From Sorex araneus (lineage: Eukaryota; Chordata; Mammalia; Eulipotyphla; Soricidae), in NCBI RefSeq assembly GCF_027595985.1, contig NC_073305.1:87042626-87106625 (forward strand): 64,000 nt of DNA. The letters run 5' to 3'. Each line of letters starts with the position of its first letter. Position 1 is the first letter of the stretch. Position numbers and translations under genes: made by a program. Positions 1 to 28,570 of this stretch are shown here, in pieces. Under the pieces are notes generated by a model that saw only the letters and a program-made list of their open reading frames with translations, had not been told where the DNA came from and made no database searches.

Positions 1-61
1 GCTGACAGTATTGTAAAATTGTTAAATCATAGTGACTAAAATAATTTCTTTAAGCACCTCA

Positions 62-225
62 CTGGGAGTCAGAGATAGCATGAAGGTAAGGTGTTTGCTT
101 TGCATGAGGCTGACCCAGGCTAGATTCCAATCACCTCATAGGGTCCCCTAAATCCTGCGAGCAGTGATCCCCAAGTGCAGAGGTAGGAGGAAGCTCTGTG
201 CCCCCCTAATTAAGCCAAATAACAG
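62..225 (+). mobile_element. Type-1 SINE (degenerate)
   Basis: Head AGAGATAGCATGAAGGTAAG and body GAGCAGTGATCCCCAAGTGC align to the SOR-like consensus. It lies downstream of MCM3. Confidence 0.6.
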
Positions 226-599
226 AGAAGTACTCATTGACCCAGTATACTGGAGGATAGGACACCCCTTCTTTTGAGAGTAACATCCAATCTGTGATGC
301 AGGACCCCCCAAAAGTCACACACCTTCTGTTCTTCCTTTTATTTAAACAACTTTCCACATCCTTCCGAAGTTATTCAGACCATACAACAGTGTAAGTGTT
401 CCCAGGTCATCTACACATGCCTGGACAAACAAACTGACAAACCCCAAGGGTTAACACTCAAGAATAATTTGTTTCACAAGAGTCCTCTCGAGGGTCTTTG
501 TATGGGCAAAACACCTAATGTTGAGGTGTCTGATATACCAAGTATTATTTCTCCATGAAGGATTATTCACTCAGAAAAATCCAGGCAGATGAATGTTTT

Positions 600-777
600 G
601 TTGTTTTGGGGTCATACCTAGTGATGCTCAGGGGGTAACGCCTGACACTCAAGAGTTACTCCTGGTTCTGTACTCAGGGATCACTCCTGGCAGTGCTCGA
701 AGGACTATATGGGATATTGGGAACTGAATCAGGGCCAGCCAGAAGCAAGGCAAGCACCGTACTATCTCTCTGGACCC
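600..777 (-). mobile_element. Type-1 SINE
   Basis: Reverse copy with TGATGCTCAGGGGGTAACG, CACTCCTGGCAGTGCTCG and a decayed head at 740-775. Confidence 0.8.
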
Positions 778-1159
778 AAGAAGATTGATTCTTCTCTTGA
801 CCTGAATCACTAGCCTCCTACAGCCATTTCGCTGTTTCAATTCAGCAGGATTTGGGTTAACCGCTGGTGTCACTGGGGCATTCACAACTGCCTGAAGGCC
901 TAATCCCAGAAAGCGTGACACTTTGCTGCCACCTTGTGGCAACTTGGAACAAAAACCAGCAGCAAACAGTGCAGGGCGACTTTCAAGAAAAACTGCTTTC
1001 AAGAAAAACGATATTGAACTCGGGGATTCTGCCAAGAAAACTCCCCCCATGCTCTCTCAGTGTCAAGCACACAGTAGTAAAGCTATGTGTACAACACAAA
1101 AATAGGTTACGTTTATTCCAAGCCTCGGATAAATGGATCAAAGGTACATACTAATTATA

Positions 1160-1682
1160 ACAGTACAAATACAGAGAAAGTTTTATTCAGAACCTGCCTG
1201 AGTTTCTCCTCCAGCACAGAAGCCCCCAAAACTTGCTCTTCAATCAAGTGCTCGGGAGAGAAAAAATCTGCCAGCAAACAGAAAGGAGAAAGAGAACAAC
1301 TGTGCTCCCCAACCTTTCGCCTCCCCTTTGCCCCCCTCAAAAAAAAAAACCAAAAAAAAAACAACACAGGATTCATGTTATTTTTAGCAAAATGATGATT
1401 TGGTTTGTTCTGCGATGAGAACCAGGGCACCCAACCCAGTCTCTGGCGAGGAAGATGCTCCAGTCTTGGTCTGTAGCCACTTTCTCCTTTGTACCCATTC
1501 GGTGCTCATCACCCATTCCCAAGGTCCCGACTCCACTTCCTGTGGAGCCTACAACTTCAGTTCAATCCAACACGGTTATTTAAGCAAAGATGGTGGAATG
1601 GGTTGGGCGGGTGCAAGCAGGGACAGGAAACGCAGGAGATGTTTTCTTGGCGGAACCCTCAAAGTTCAGCGATGAGACATCA
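1160..1682 (-). other. MCM3: MCM3 3' untranslated region (end approximate)
   Basis: About 520 nt separate the stop codon from the first downstream polyadenylation hexamer and its likely cleavage zone. The sequence is non-coding with no SINE. An A-rich run at 1339-1371 reads as U-rich in the mRNA. The cleavage site itself cannot be fixed from sequence. Confidence 0.6.
1182..1187 (-). terminator. MCM3: Polyadenylation signal AATAAA of MCM3
   Basis: TTTATT on the plus strand reads AATAAA on the gene strand, about 500 nt past the stop. A second AATAAA lies at 1112-1117, so alternative cleavage is possible. Confidence 0.65.
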
Positions 1683-19231
<17,549 letters not shown>

Positions 19232-19293
19232 GCCCGCGGCCTCGGAACTGCCCACTCCGGAGCGGCGCGCCACGTCCTAGCACTGCACAGCCC

Positions 19294-19302
19294 GGCGCGA
19301 AA
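19294..19302 (-). promoter_or_regulatory. E2F site TTTCGCGCC
   Basis: On the gene strand this reads TTTCGCGCC, matching the E2F consensus TTTSSCGC, about 65 nt upstream of the MCM3 start codon. Confidence 0.7.
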
Positions 19303-19315
19303 CACACTTCCCGAG

Positions 19316-19325
19316 TTTTCCCGCC
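19316..19325 (+). promoter_or_regulatory. E2F site TTTTCCCGCC
   Basis: Plus-strand TTTTCCCGCC is a canonical E2F element. With the site at 19294-19302 it forms a close opposed pair, an arrangement common in strongly cell-cycle-regulated promoters. Confidence 0.7.
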
Positions 19326-19337
19326 ACCAGTCAGGAA

Positions 19338-19346
19338 GGGGCGGGG
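19338..19346 (+). promoter_or_regulatory. GC box (Sp1/KLF type)
   Basis: GGGGCGGGG lies between the E2F pair and the nearest CCAAT box, which is the usual order in TATA-less proliferative promoters. Confidence 0.6.
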
Positions 19347-19370
19347 GCTCTGGAGAGTATACGCATTCTT

Positions 19371-19375
19371 ATTGG
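19371..19375 (-). promoter_or_regulatory. CCAAT box (NF-Y type)
   Basis: ATTGG on the plus strand, CCAAT on the gene strand (context ATCAACCAAT), about 140 nt upstream of the start codon. Confidence 0.6.
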
Positions 19376-19456
19376 TTGATTATTCTGACGCCTTAATGAC
19401 GATGTCCAATCGGGAGCTGTTTCTTCTTCGGCGCTTTCCGTGCGGCTCCTCGCTGT

Positions 19457-19464
19457 GGCGGGAA
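19457..19464 (+). promoter_or_regulatory. Upstream E2F-like site GGCGGGAA
   Basis: GGCGGGAA is the reverse complement of TTCCCGCC. It sits about 230 nt upstream of the MCM3 ATG, between oppositely oriented CCAAT boxes. Confidence 0.5.
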
Positions 19465-19597
19465 CTAGGCTTTCCGGGGCCGACTATTTCTCCCCGCCCT
19501 TCTGCGCCCTAGCTGACGGGAAATCTGACCAATAGTATTGAGAGAAAGATCATCGCGCCTGGTCATTGGACAGCTCGGGCCCAGGCTGGAAGCGCTG

Positions 19598-19616
19598 CAT
19601 CCTGGGAGTCGTAGTC
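19598..19616 (-). promoter_or_regulatory. ZNF143/Staf SBS-like element
   Basis: The minus strand reads ACTACGACTCCCAGGATGC, closely resembling the SBS1 motif (ACTACAATTCCCAGCATGC as I recall it). Such sites mark many TATA-less and bidirectional promoters. Confidence 0.6.
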
Positions 19617-21099
19617 TTCCTTCTTTTCCCCGGATGTTTTGTTCTGTTCTTTGAATAGCAGTTGTCAGACTCGCTGCATCGTCAACACGGAAGAGGCTGT
19701 TGGACTGGAATACCTAAATATGCGAGACTGGGGGCTTAGAAGACAGGGAGATTAAAAACATAAGTGCAGGAGAGTTAAAAAGAAAACGTTCAAATCAAAT
19801 GTTTCTCTCGTATCTTTCAAGTGGAATCCAAAGAAAAAAGGTAACTTTTGAGAATATGTTGGAATGGGATCGTTATAGCATCTTTCGGAAAAGTTATTTA
19901 GTGCTGCGAATTCCCATTTGTAACCCCCAGAATGCCGTTTGCATTGCCTCATTAAAATATTCAGCTTAGGAGAGTGAAATTACATATTTTCTCTATATAT
20001 TCCTCCTCCGTGCTTCAGAGATAACCCCGTGTGTTATACAAAATTCTGCACTTAAGTGCTAAACCACATTACTCGACGGGTAAGACTCTTCTTACCTTCT
20101 GAGACGACTGTATTATCTTTTCCAAAGTAATTAAAAGGTAACAAAAGAAGAAATCACCAAAAAATGTCGTTAAACAGTAATTAAGATCCATTACATATTT
20201 ACATTTTGGTCTTTCACAGTTAGCGTTTAAATCTTTAGTTTAACTTTTTGAGGTATAACACATACAGTAAAATGCACAATCTTAACTATAGATAAATAAA
20301 TTTTTATCTAATTTGATTCAGTGCACAAGAGTGTACTACTTGCCACCCCTTCACCCTCCTCCGTATTACTTTCATTTTTACTCAGAAGTAAGCCAAAATA
20401 CCAGCGTGCCCAATACTAGACTTATTAACTTGCTATCTTGCCCAGCTAAGTATTAGTTTATTCCTAAATGTCTCCAGATGCACTGTCCTGATATTCTCAG
20501 TATAATCTCCCCAAACAAAGTAGTTATACTACACATAAACTGTATGTGTGTGAATTTTAATTATTATTTACAAGTTATAGTTTCTGTACATTTTGTAACA
20601 TCCTAGTGGACAGATAAATTGATTCTCTCTAGGCAAAGGACTATGTGATTGGTCACACTGCTTCTATAGTGTTTATAGTAGTAGGCCAAGAGAAGTCTTT
20701 TGGACTCTAGAGTAAAGATCCCTGGTTGCAATTATATAATAAGAGGTTATTAACTTATTTCTTTAAAAATCTTATTTGATGTCATTTTATGAAGATACTG
20801 AAGGCAAAACTGACAAGTCTGCTCTAAAAAGTAATTTTAATTAATACTAAGATAAGTAAACTTAATTTAAACAAGCAAAGAATTCAAGAATTTTGCAATA
20901 GAAAATTTTTAAAAAGTGGAAATATGAAAACCACAGATTTCACCCTATATGCTTTTCTGTAGACTTCAGTTTCCTCATATAAAGGATAAGAAAAAGAGAA
21001 CATAATTCATAGTCTATCCTACTCAAATATTAGTTGACTCGATGATGAATTTGGAAACTGTAAAGACAATTCTATTTAAAATTACCCACACCTGTGTGC

Positions 21100-21365
21100 T
21101 GAAAAAACTAAAAGTAGATAAAGGACCAAACATGATGGCCTCTCAGTATCAGTGTTGCAAAGGAGAGAGAGAACAAGAAGAAAATTGTCTGCCACAGAAG
21201 CAGGGGGTGGGATGGGATAAGGCTGGCAGGAGGGATACTGGAGACATTGGTGGTGGAAAATGTACACTGGTGGAGGGATGGGTGTTCATTGTATGACTGA
21301 CAATCATGAAAGCTTTGTAACTGTATCTCATGGTGATTCAATTTTAAAATAAATGAATAAAATTA
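21100..21365 (+). mobile_element. L1 3' end fragment
   Basis: Forward L1 tail with TGATGGCCTCTCAGTATC, GGTGGTGGAAAATG and GGTGATTCAATTTTAAAATAA. Truncated at the 5' end. Confidence 0.7.
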
Positions 21366-21939
21366 ATCATACCCATGGTCCTTGTAAAAAACTTGACTTG
21401 CTTTATGTCATGGAAGACATTAAGATATTTCATTGGTGTGTCTCCCTTCTTTTATGAAGGAATAAAATCTGAGAGTGGAGAAAGTACAATTCTTTTGTTA
21501 TCCCCTGCTTGTAAACTGTCAGTGAACAGTAATAGATATTTGCATATAAAGTTTGAAATTGCACATATCTCATGCAGAATCCAAATGAGTTTCTCCACTG
21601 GCATTCCTATATATATTCAAAATGAAGGAGCACAGGTAACCTGACAAAGTAGTATATCTGTGTTCTCATTTTCACTTACATTCTTTCCCTCTGTTCCTTT
21701 CTTTGTGCCCTTAGACCTTGATGAACCCTAAGCCTGTCTGTAAGACGAAATAAACACTAGAGGGCTCCCTGGAGATCAGAAGTAATGCAGGAAGACAGAA
21801 GAAAATAAATTGCGAAATACATAGAATACTTTCATATCTTCAGGGGCCAAAATGTACCCAGAAACACAATAGAAACTCATTATTTATAAGTACTAAATGA
21901 CACAGATATTCAATCCAATGAACAATACAGTGTTGTGAA

Positions 21940-22080
21940 AACCTTTCAAATTAATTAATGTGTATAATTAAATAATAATTTAATTATAATTTAAATTTTA
22001 AATATAATTAAATAATTAAATAATATTTATTGTATTAATTAACTTGAAAATCTTTCAAATTAATACAATTAATATTTGTA
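21940..22080. repeat. AT-rich low-complexity segment with a direct repeat
   Basis: Nearly pure A/T (AATTAAATAATAATTT-like). CTTTCAAATTAAT occurs on both sides, near 21944 and 22052. Confidence 0.7.
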
Positions 22081-22261
22081 TGTGTATGTGAAGCAAGATA
22101 ATTACTGAAAAAGTTACTTAGAAAGAGGTGAGAGGAGAGAGAGGGAAAATAAATGCTCAAGAGAGAACATGGGCTTCTCCAGAATGGAAAAAGCAAGCAA
22201 AAGTACATAGAGACAAGGAAGCAACATTGGTCTTCAAGCGAGATCATGGGCTTAAAGAATC

Positions 22262-22533
22262 AGTAGTACTGTAGCACTGTAGCACTGTTGTCCCATTACT
22301 CATCAATTTGCTCAAGCAGGCACCAGTAACATCTCCATTGTGAGACTTGTTGTTACTGTTTTTGGCATATTGAATACACCATGGGTAGCTTGCCAGGCTC
22401 TGCTGTGCAGACAGGGTACTCTCGGTAGCTTGCCCAGCTGTCCAAGAGAAGCAGAGGAATCGAACCCGGGCCAGCCGTGTGCAAGGTGTACCGCATACCC
22501 AGCCCTATCCGCTGTACTACCACTCCAGGATGT
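22262..22533 (-). mobile_element. Type-2 SINE
   Basis: Body motifs GTAGCTTGCCAGGCTCTGC and CTCATCAATTTGCTCAAGC. The 3' tail is a GTAGCACT simple repeat at 22262-22290 instead of poly-A. Confidence 0.85.
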
Positions 22534-23206
22534 GAGGGCAATCTGGCTGTGATGTCTGTCATCCCATTGATCGCCAGGGTTGATTCGACTGATCTCGTTG
22601 GCTAGGTGGGTGTCCCCTTCCTCCCTCACTGCTCCATGTGCGTCCCTCCCGAAGCACTCAAGTCAAAGAGGACGGCCTTCCCCAAATAGAGACTGACTGG
22701 TCTTCGGTGGAGGGTATACGAGTAGCTGCACTCCCCTGCTAGAACCTCCAAAGTATCAGTGCCCTACAATAGATAATTAGCTTTAGACCTTTAAGTGCCA
22801 TGATCCATTTCATTGCTTGACACTTTCTCAAATCAAATCAAATCTTGGAGACCAAAAATCATGTACCTCTAGAATCCTAGCTTAAGGAATACACTATCAA
22901 TCTAGACATGACCTGGTCAAGCAGATTGGTTTTCTTCTAACTGTGGACTAATCAGAATCTTTTCCAAATGATGTGCTCTAGAGTCAATTGCATCAACCAA
23001 AGCTTATTTCATTATTCATTGAAGAAATTAAGTCTCAACTTTTGACTATGGGCAAGTTATTTAATCACTCTGTACCTCATTTTCCTGCCTTTAAAATTAG
23101 GATAGGATTGCTTCTCCTCCAGACTCTTTGGTAGGCTGTTAGAAAGAAACCCTTAATGCCAACCCCTTACCTCCTTCAGTCCCATGGAGCCAAACAAATC
23201 CTAATC
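22534..23206. other. Non-coding stretch before the tubulin pseudogene
   Basis: No recognised gene. The first 150 bp after the type-2 SINE (GTTGATTCGACTGATCTCGT) could be further repeat sequence. Confidence 0.4.
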
Positions 23207-24570
23207 ACGTGTGAATGCATCTTCATGCATGTTGGCCAGGTTGGCAGTGGCTGCTGGAAGCTTACTGCCTGGAACATGGCATCCTGCCAATTGGCCAGAT
23301 GCCCAGTGACAAGAGCATTGACAGAGGAAATGCTCCATTCAGCACCTTCTTCAGTGAAATGAGTATGGACAAGCATGTGCCCAGTGACGTGTTGGTAGAC
23401 CTGAAATCCACTGTCATTGATGAAATTCACACTTGCACCTACCACCACCTCTTCCACCTTTAGTTGCTCATCACAGGCAAGGAAGATGCTGCCAGTAACT
23501 ATGCAAGGAGATAGATCATTGGCCTCAACGTGGACCAAATCCACCAGCTAGCTGACCAGTGCACAAGTCTTCAGGGTTCCTTGGTGTTCCAAAGCTTTGT
23601 TGGGGTATCTGGTTCTGTATTCAATTATATCAAGAAGTCCAAGCTCGTTTCCCCTTTACCCGGCACCCCAGGTTTCCACTACTATGGTGTTGAGCCTGCA
23701 ACTCCATCCTGGCCACCCACACCACCCTGAAACATTCTTCATTGTGCCTTCATCGTGGACAGTGAGACCATCTTTGCCATCTGTTGGAGAAACCTTGATA
23801 TTGAGTGTCCAGCTACACTAACCTGAACCACCTTGTTAGCCAGAGTGTGTCCTCCACCTCTGCCTCCCTCTGATTTAATGGGTCCCCGAATAATGATCTG
23901 ACAGAATTTCAGACCAACCTGGTATCCTATCCCCAAATCCATGTCACCCTGGCCACTTGTGCCCCTGCCATCTCGGCTGAGAAAGCCTACCATTAACTGT
24001 TCAGTGTTGCAGAGATCCCCAATGTGTGCTTTAAGCCATCCAACTGGATGGTGAAGTGTGACCCTCGTGATACTGTTTATTTTATCTTGGTAATGTGATT
24101 CTCAAAGATGTTAATCTGCCATTAACCAGCATCAAGACCAAGCGTATCAACCAGTGTGTGGATTGATGCCCCACTGGCTTCGAAGTTGGTATTAATTACC
24201 AGCCTCCCACTGTTGTTCCTGGTGGTGACCAGGCCAAAGTATAGCATTTGATGAGGTCTTGGCTCACTAGACCACAAGTTTGATCTGATGCATTCAAGCA
24301 TGTCTTTATTCACTGGTATGTGTGTGAGGGCCTGTAAAGGAGAGACCTTTGAAGCCTGTGAGAACAGTGAGGACATGTTCTTGAGAAGGATTATGAAGCA
24401 GTTGGAGAAAATGGTTATGTCAGAGATTTGAGTGAAGAGTATTAATCAGTTTACTGCAATTTTATACTCTTATTGTCTTGGAATTGTCTTATTTTTGTTG
24501 CCCACTGTGATTCTAACCTATTGATAAAAGTTGGTTTTAAGTGTCCTGAAGGTTGAAATGAAACAAAATT
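23207..24570 (+). pseudogene. Processed alpha-tubulin pseudogene
   Basis: An intronless copy of alpha-tubulin mRNA. Recognisable conserved segments include CI-MHVGQVG near the start, [48 protein letters not shown] and EKDY near the end, followed by TAA at 24443-24445 and an A-rich 3' tail. The initiator is ACG (23207-23209), in-frame stops and frameshifts are present, and at least three internal deletions make the coding span about 110 nt shorter than the usual 451 codons. Absence of introns and the A-rich tail indicate L1-driven retroposition. The parent paralogue cannot be assigned. Confidence 0.9.
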
Positions 24571-24616
24571 AGGATTAAAATAAAATAAATAAATAAAATG
24601 AATAAAATTTTTAAAA

Positions 24617-24690
24617 GGAGAAGATATTGTGAAGGGATTAAAGTGCCTATCTTGCATGCAACCAATCCTGGCTCAATCCCCAGCAGTAAA
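24617..24690 (+). mobile_element. SINE head fragment
   Basis: TAAAGTGCCTATCTTGCATG and CTGGCTCAATCCCCAGCAG resemble the tRNA head. Abuts the tubulin pseudogene tail. Confidence 0.4.
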
Positions 24691-25111
24691 AAGATGATGA
24701 GGCTTGACTTTATCAATGAAATATTAATGTGCATCCTGGACAAGAGACTTCAAATGAGCAATGATACATATTTACATGATCTTGAGACATAAATGTAACT
24801 TGAAATTTTCTGGCATCTATATTTCAAAACATGAAAATAAATAGGTGAAGTTAATTTGCTCTTGTTTATTTAACCCAACATATATAAAATATAATTTCAA
24901 CAACAGGAAAGAATCAATAATGAGATTTTTTGCTTTTCGTTCTACACTGAGTCTCAGAACCCTCTTAGGTTGTGCTTAACTACTTGCAGTTCAGAACTTG
25001 TGATGATTTCAAGTTCTAAGCATCATAGTGGCTAAGCAGCACAGTAGAAATAACTTATGATTTAGCTTAGTAATCACAACTATTTCCTGAACACGAACTG
25101 TATACCAGACT
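24691..25111. other. Unannotated spacer
   Basis: AT-rich unique-looking DNA between the tubulin pseudogene and the U6-L1 chimera. No feature seen. Confidence 0.4.
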
Positions 25112-25129
25112 CTGTATGCTAATCATTTT

Positions 25130-25901
25130 TTTTAATTTATTTATTCTTAATTAGAGAATCACCGTGAGGGTACAGTTACAGATTTATACACTTTTGTGCT
25201 TATACTTCCCTCATACAAAGTTTGGAACCCATCCCTTCACCAGTGCCCATTCTCCACCACCCGTAAACCCAGTGTCCCTCCCACCCTCCCCAATCCCATC
25301 TCCCCCCCACCCCACCCTGCCACTGTGGCAAGGCATTCCCTTCTGTTCTCTCTCTCTAATTAGCTGTTGTGGTTTGCAATAAAGGTGTTGAGTGGCCGCT
25401 GTGCTCAGTCTCTAGCCCTCATTCAGCCCGCAACTCCCTTCCCCCACATGGCCTTCGACTACAATGTAGTTGGTGATCGCTTCTCTGAGTTGACCTTTCC
25501 CTGGAACGTGAGGCCAGCCTCGAAGCCATGGAGTCAACCTCCTGGTACTTATTTCTACAGTTCTTGGGTGTTAGTCTCCCACTCTGTTATTCTATATACC
25601 ATAGATGAGTGCAATCTTTCTATGTCTGTCTCTCTCTTTCTGACTCATTTCACTCAGCATGAAACTTTTCATGCCCATCCACTTGACTACAAAATTCTTG
25701 ACCTCCTTTTTTCTAACAGCTGCATAGTATTCCATTGTATAGATGTACCAAAGTTTCCTCAACCAGTCATCCGTTCTGGGGCATTCGGGTTTTTTCCAGA
25801 TTCTGGCTATTGTAAACAGTGCTGCGATGAACATACATGTGCAGATGTTGTAAAAATATGGAACGCTTCACGAATTTGCGTGTCATCCTTGCGCAGGGGC
25901 C

Positions 25902-25952
<51 letters not shown>

Positions 25953-25958
25953 GAGCAC
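25130..25958 (-). mobile_element. U6-L1 chimeric retrocopy with 18-bp target-site duplication
   Basis: On the minus strand, full-length U6 is followed immediately by L1 3' sequence and an A-rich tail. The insertion is bounded by CTGTATGCTAATCATTTT at 25112-25129 and 25958-25975, which share one base with the U6 end. The L1 part matches the plus-strand L1 at 59855-60820 closely. A single target-primed event with a template jump from L1 RNA to U6 RNA explains the structure. Confidence 0.9.
25852..25958 (-). pseudogene. Full-length U6 snRNA copy (5' part of a U6-L1 chimera)
   Basis: The minus strand from 25958 to 25852 is a 107-nt U6 sequence, from GTGCTCGCTTCGGCAGCAC to CGTTCCATATTTTT, with no difference from the mammalian U6 I know. 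Upstream flank lacks a proximal sequence element and a TATA box at the usual spacing, and the RNA end is joined directly to L1 3' sequence. It is therefore a retrocopy, most likely silent, not a snRNA gene. Confidence 0.92.
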
Positions 25959-26071
25959 TGTATGCTAATCATTTTAACACATAATCTTACTTGATCTTTA
26001 TAATACCTTCAGTCATGACTACTTTTCATCTTCATTTTACAGGAGGATCTTTAAGAAGTTCTTAGATTTCA

Positions 26072-26243
26072 GGGGACAGAGTAATACCACAGTGGGTAGG
26101 GCGTTAGCCTTGCATGCGGCCAACCCGGGTTGGATTCTCAGCATCCCATATGGTCCCCTGAGCACCACCAGGAGTAATTCCTGAGTGCATAAGCCAGGAG
26201 TAAGCCATGTTCACCGCCAGGTGTGACCCAAAAAGAAAAAAAT
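26072..26243 (+). mobile_element. Type-1 SINE
   Basis: Near-complete: AGTAATACCACAGTGGGTAG head, CATCCCATATGGTCCCCTGA, CAGGTGTGACCCAAAAAG end. Confidence 0.9.
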
Positions 26244-27599
26244 TCTTAGATTTCCATACCAGTAAGAAACAGGAACAGGATTTGCACATGTGTATATGAC
26301 TCTATCAAAAGGCACTTAATTACAAATGATATGCTAATATTCAAATACAGATTATTACCCAGTTGAGTTGGTGAATTTTACTTAAATATTCAATGAATCA
26401 ATATTTTCTTATCTTATTGATTTTGGGGGGGGGAGGCACTCCAGGTAGTTTGGTTGCTACACCCTGCAGTGCTGGCCACCCTTGGCAGAGCTAGGAGCAA
26501 CCAGGTACCAGGCATTGACCCCAGGAACTCACATTTGCACTCACATTTCAAGTCTATCACTTGACCTGCATCCCTGACTCCTTTCAATGATTTTAGAAGA
26601 CAACAGATCAATGGGTTCCATGTTATTGCATTGTCACTTTTCTTACTCATTTTACTACTTAAGCTATAGAAAACAAACCTTTCTCTTGACAAGGCAGATG
26701 CCTTCTGCTTGCCTACAGGTGGGTCTTGAGGTGCTATTTATCCTCTCTACACATAGTACTTCCTGTGTATCATTAAATTATAGTCAAGGTACTTAGGGGG
26801 ATACAAAAATAAAACTGGAGCTGTGTATCTCACAGTGACTCAATAAAAAATAAAGATAAAAAGCTTACAATGTAGCATAGAAAATCAGGCACAAACATGA
26901 CTCACCAAGAGAAAAGGTAATCATCTGTGTTCTAGACATGGTACAAAGAATCATAGGGATTAAAAATGGCACATATCAATTTGCACAGTAGCAATGAGGT
27001 AAAGATAATGTAGGTAGTGTTTGACTTAAGGATCAAACAGTGAGCAGTCTTTCCTTCAGAGAGCGATGGCAGCAATGACACACTAAAGAATATGTAAACA
27101 CAGCACTGCCCAAGTCCTCGAGCAAGACCTGGGTGACTGGGATGAAGGTCAGCAGCAGAGTGCAGGGTATAACTGGAAGCACCAGGGCCTTCAGGCCTGA
27201 TTGCACATCCAACAGACCAGTGTTCCCCAGCTTTTCTCCAATCATGGCCCCTCCTTCCAACCTGCTTTCTTCTCCACCCTATCCTATCAGGTAACTTTTG
27301 GGTCTCATGCCATTGTCCCCCATGTATGTGGTTTATCTGTGCAGCCAGCTTGGAATATCTTGGATGCTCCTAGGAGAGCCATGAAGACTGTGCTCAATGT
27401 AGTAGGCAATGAGGAATCATTGAAGGCTCCTGCACAAAAGAGAGACAGTATCAAAGTTGTGCTTTTAGCATGATTACACTATCTAAAGGAAATGTAGAAT
27501 GGATTTTCTAGATGATATGAAAAAGTGAGGCCGAAATGAGTGTTCAAAGAAAAAACAAAACAATAAAGAAAAAAGAAGATGAGAGATTTTTAATTTTTG
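26244..27599. other. Unannotated stretch
   Basis: Only short ORFs without family resemblance. The 26430-26530 part is G/C-rich and may be a decayed reverse SINE. Confidence 0.4.
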
Positions 27600-27930
27600 T
27601 TTTGTTTTTAATTTTTTTAATTTTATTGAGTTACCATGACATATAGTTGCAAGCTTTCATGTTTGAATTACAATCACACAATGATCAAACACCCATCCCT
27701 CCACCAGAGCACATTCCCCACCACCAGTATCCCCAGTATACGCACCCTCTTTCCCACCCTCCCCCTACCTCCATGGCAGACAATATTCCCCATACCTTCT
27801 CTCTACTTTGGGGCGTTATAGTTTGCAATACAGATACTGAGAGGCCATCATGTTTGGTCCTTTATCTGTTTTCAGCACACATCTCCCATCCCAACCAATT
27901 CCTCCAACCATCATTTTCTTGATGAGGGAC
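27600..27930 (-). mobile_element. L1 3' end fragment
   Basis: Shares ACCCATCCCTCCACCAG, CTCTCTACTTTGGGGC and the AT-rich left end with the other reverse L1 tails. No TSD was identified. Confidence 0.7.
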
Positions 27931-28231
27931 TTTCCAAGGAAAATAACAGATCTAAAAGCTTTGCGGGTAAAAAAAAAAAAAAAACAAGAGGAATAAAATA
28001 ATGTGGAATACATGTATGTGGCTCACATACAGAACTTCCAAGTTTCACAGAGTCTATGTGGCAATAGTGCTTTTTAGAGCAAGAAGGTTTTTTGCAGTAA
28101 GGACAGAAGAAATTGAAAATTAACCAAGTCTCCCCCTAAAAACCAACAATTAAAAAAAGAACTTGACATTACTTTCCATATTTTTCTAGAATATTATGGG
28201 AAAAGATAAAATATTACATTTATCAACTTAT

Positions 28232-28364
28232 TTGGGGGGGGGACAGTTGGACCACATCCCTCGTGCTCAGACCTTACTCCTGGTTCTATGCTCAGGGATC
28301 ACTCCTGATGGGCACGGCCACATGCAAGGCAAATACCCTACCGCTGTACTATCATTCCAGCCCC
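28232..28364 (-). mobile_element. Type-1 SINE, partial body
   Basis: AGGGATCACTCCTGATGGGC and GCAAGGCAAATACCCTACCG with CATTCCAGCCCC; part of the body is deleted. Confidence 0.75.
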
Positions 28365-28397
28365 ATATCTATTGACCTTTGAAACAAAAATATATCA

Positions 28398-28570
28398 GTG
28401 GTTGGAGAGATAATATAGGGATTAAGTCACTTGCCTTGCACAAGGCCCACCCTGATTTAATTCCCAGAACTCCATATAAGTACTGCCAGGAATGATCCCT
28501 GAGCAAGGAATAAGCCTTTGACTATAGCTAGGAATTATCCAAATGCCCACACCCCCAATAAAAACAAAAG
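28398..28570 (+). mobile_element. Type-1 SINE (diverged)
   Basis: TGGAGAGATAATATAGGGAT, CTTGCCTTGCACAAG and GGAATGATCCCTGAGCAAGG. Confidence 0.65.

Larger units (their letters stand above)
19232..19640 (-). promoter_or_regulatory. MCM3: MCM3 promoter / CpG-rich 5' region
   Basis: GC- and CpG-rich DNA immediately upstream of the start codon, without a clear TATA box. It holds E2F-type sites (19294-19302, 19316-19325, 19457-19464), a GC box (19338-19346), CCAAT boxes in both orientations (19371-19375, 19406-19410, 19529-19533, 19565-19569) and a ZNF143-like element (19598-19616). MCM genes are known E2F targets, so induction at G1/S is expected. Transcription start sites are not determined. 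Confidence 0.8.
19641..22261. other. MCM3 upstream flank, AT-rich, no gene seen
   Basis: No coding exon, tRNA-head SINE or RNA gene was recognised apart from the L1 tail at 21100 and the AT tract. TTTTTGAGGTATAACACATA near 20250 may be a very old reverse L1M end. Confidence 0.5.

Noticed and set aside
23176-23544. 122-codon minus-strand frame in the tubulin region
   Set aside because: Antisense of the alpha-tubulin retrocopy, which reads on the plus strand.
25852-25958. U6 sequence as an active snRNA gene
   Set aside because: No proximal sequence element or TATA box at U6 spacing is seen upstream, and the copy is joined to L1 3' sequence between target-site duplications, so it is a retrocopy.
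25367-25984. 205-codon plus-strand open frame
   Set aside because: It is the antisense of the L1 3' region plus the antisense of U6, and a nearly identical frame occurs antisense to the L1 at 59994-60557.
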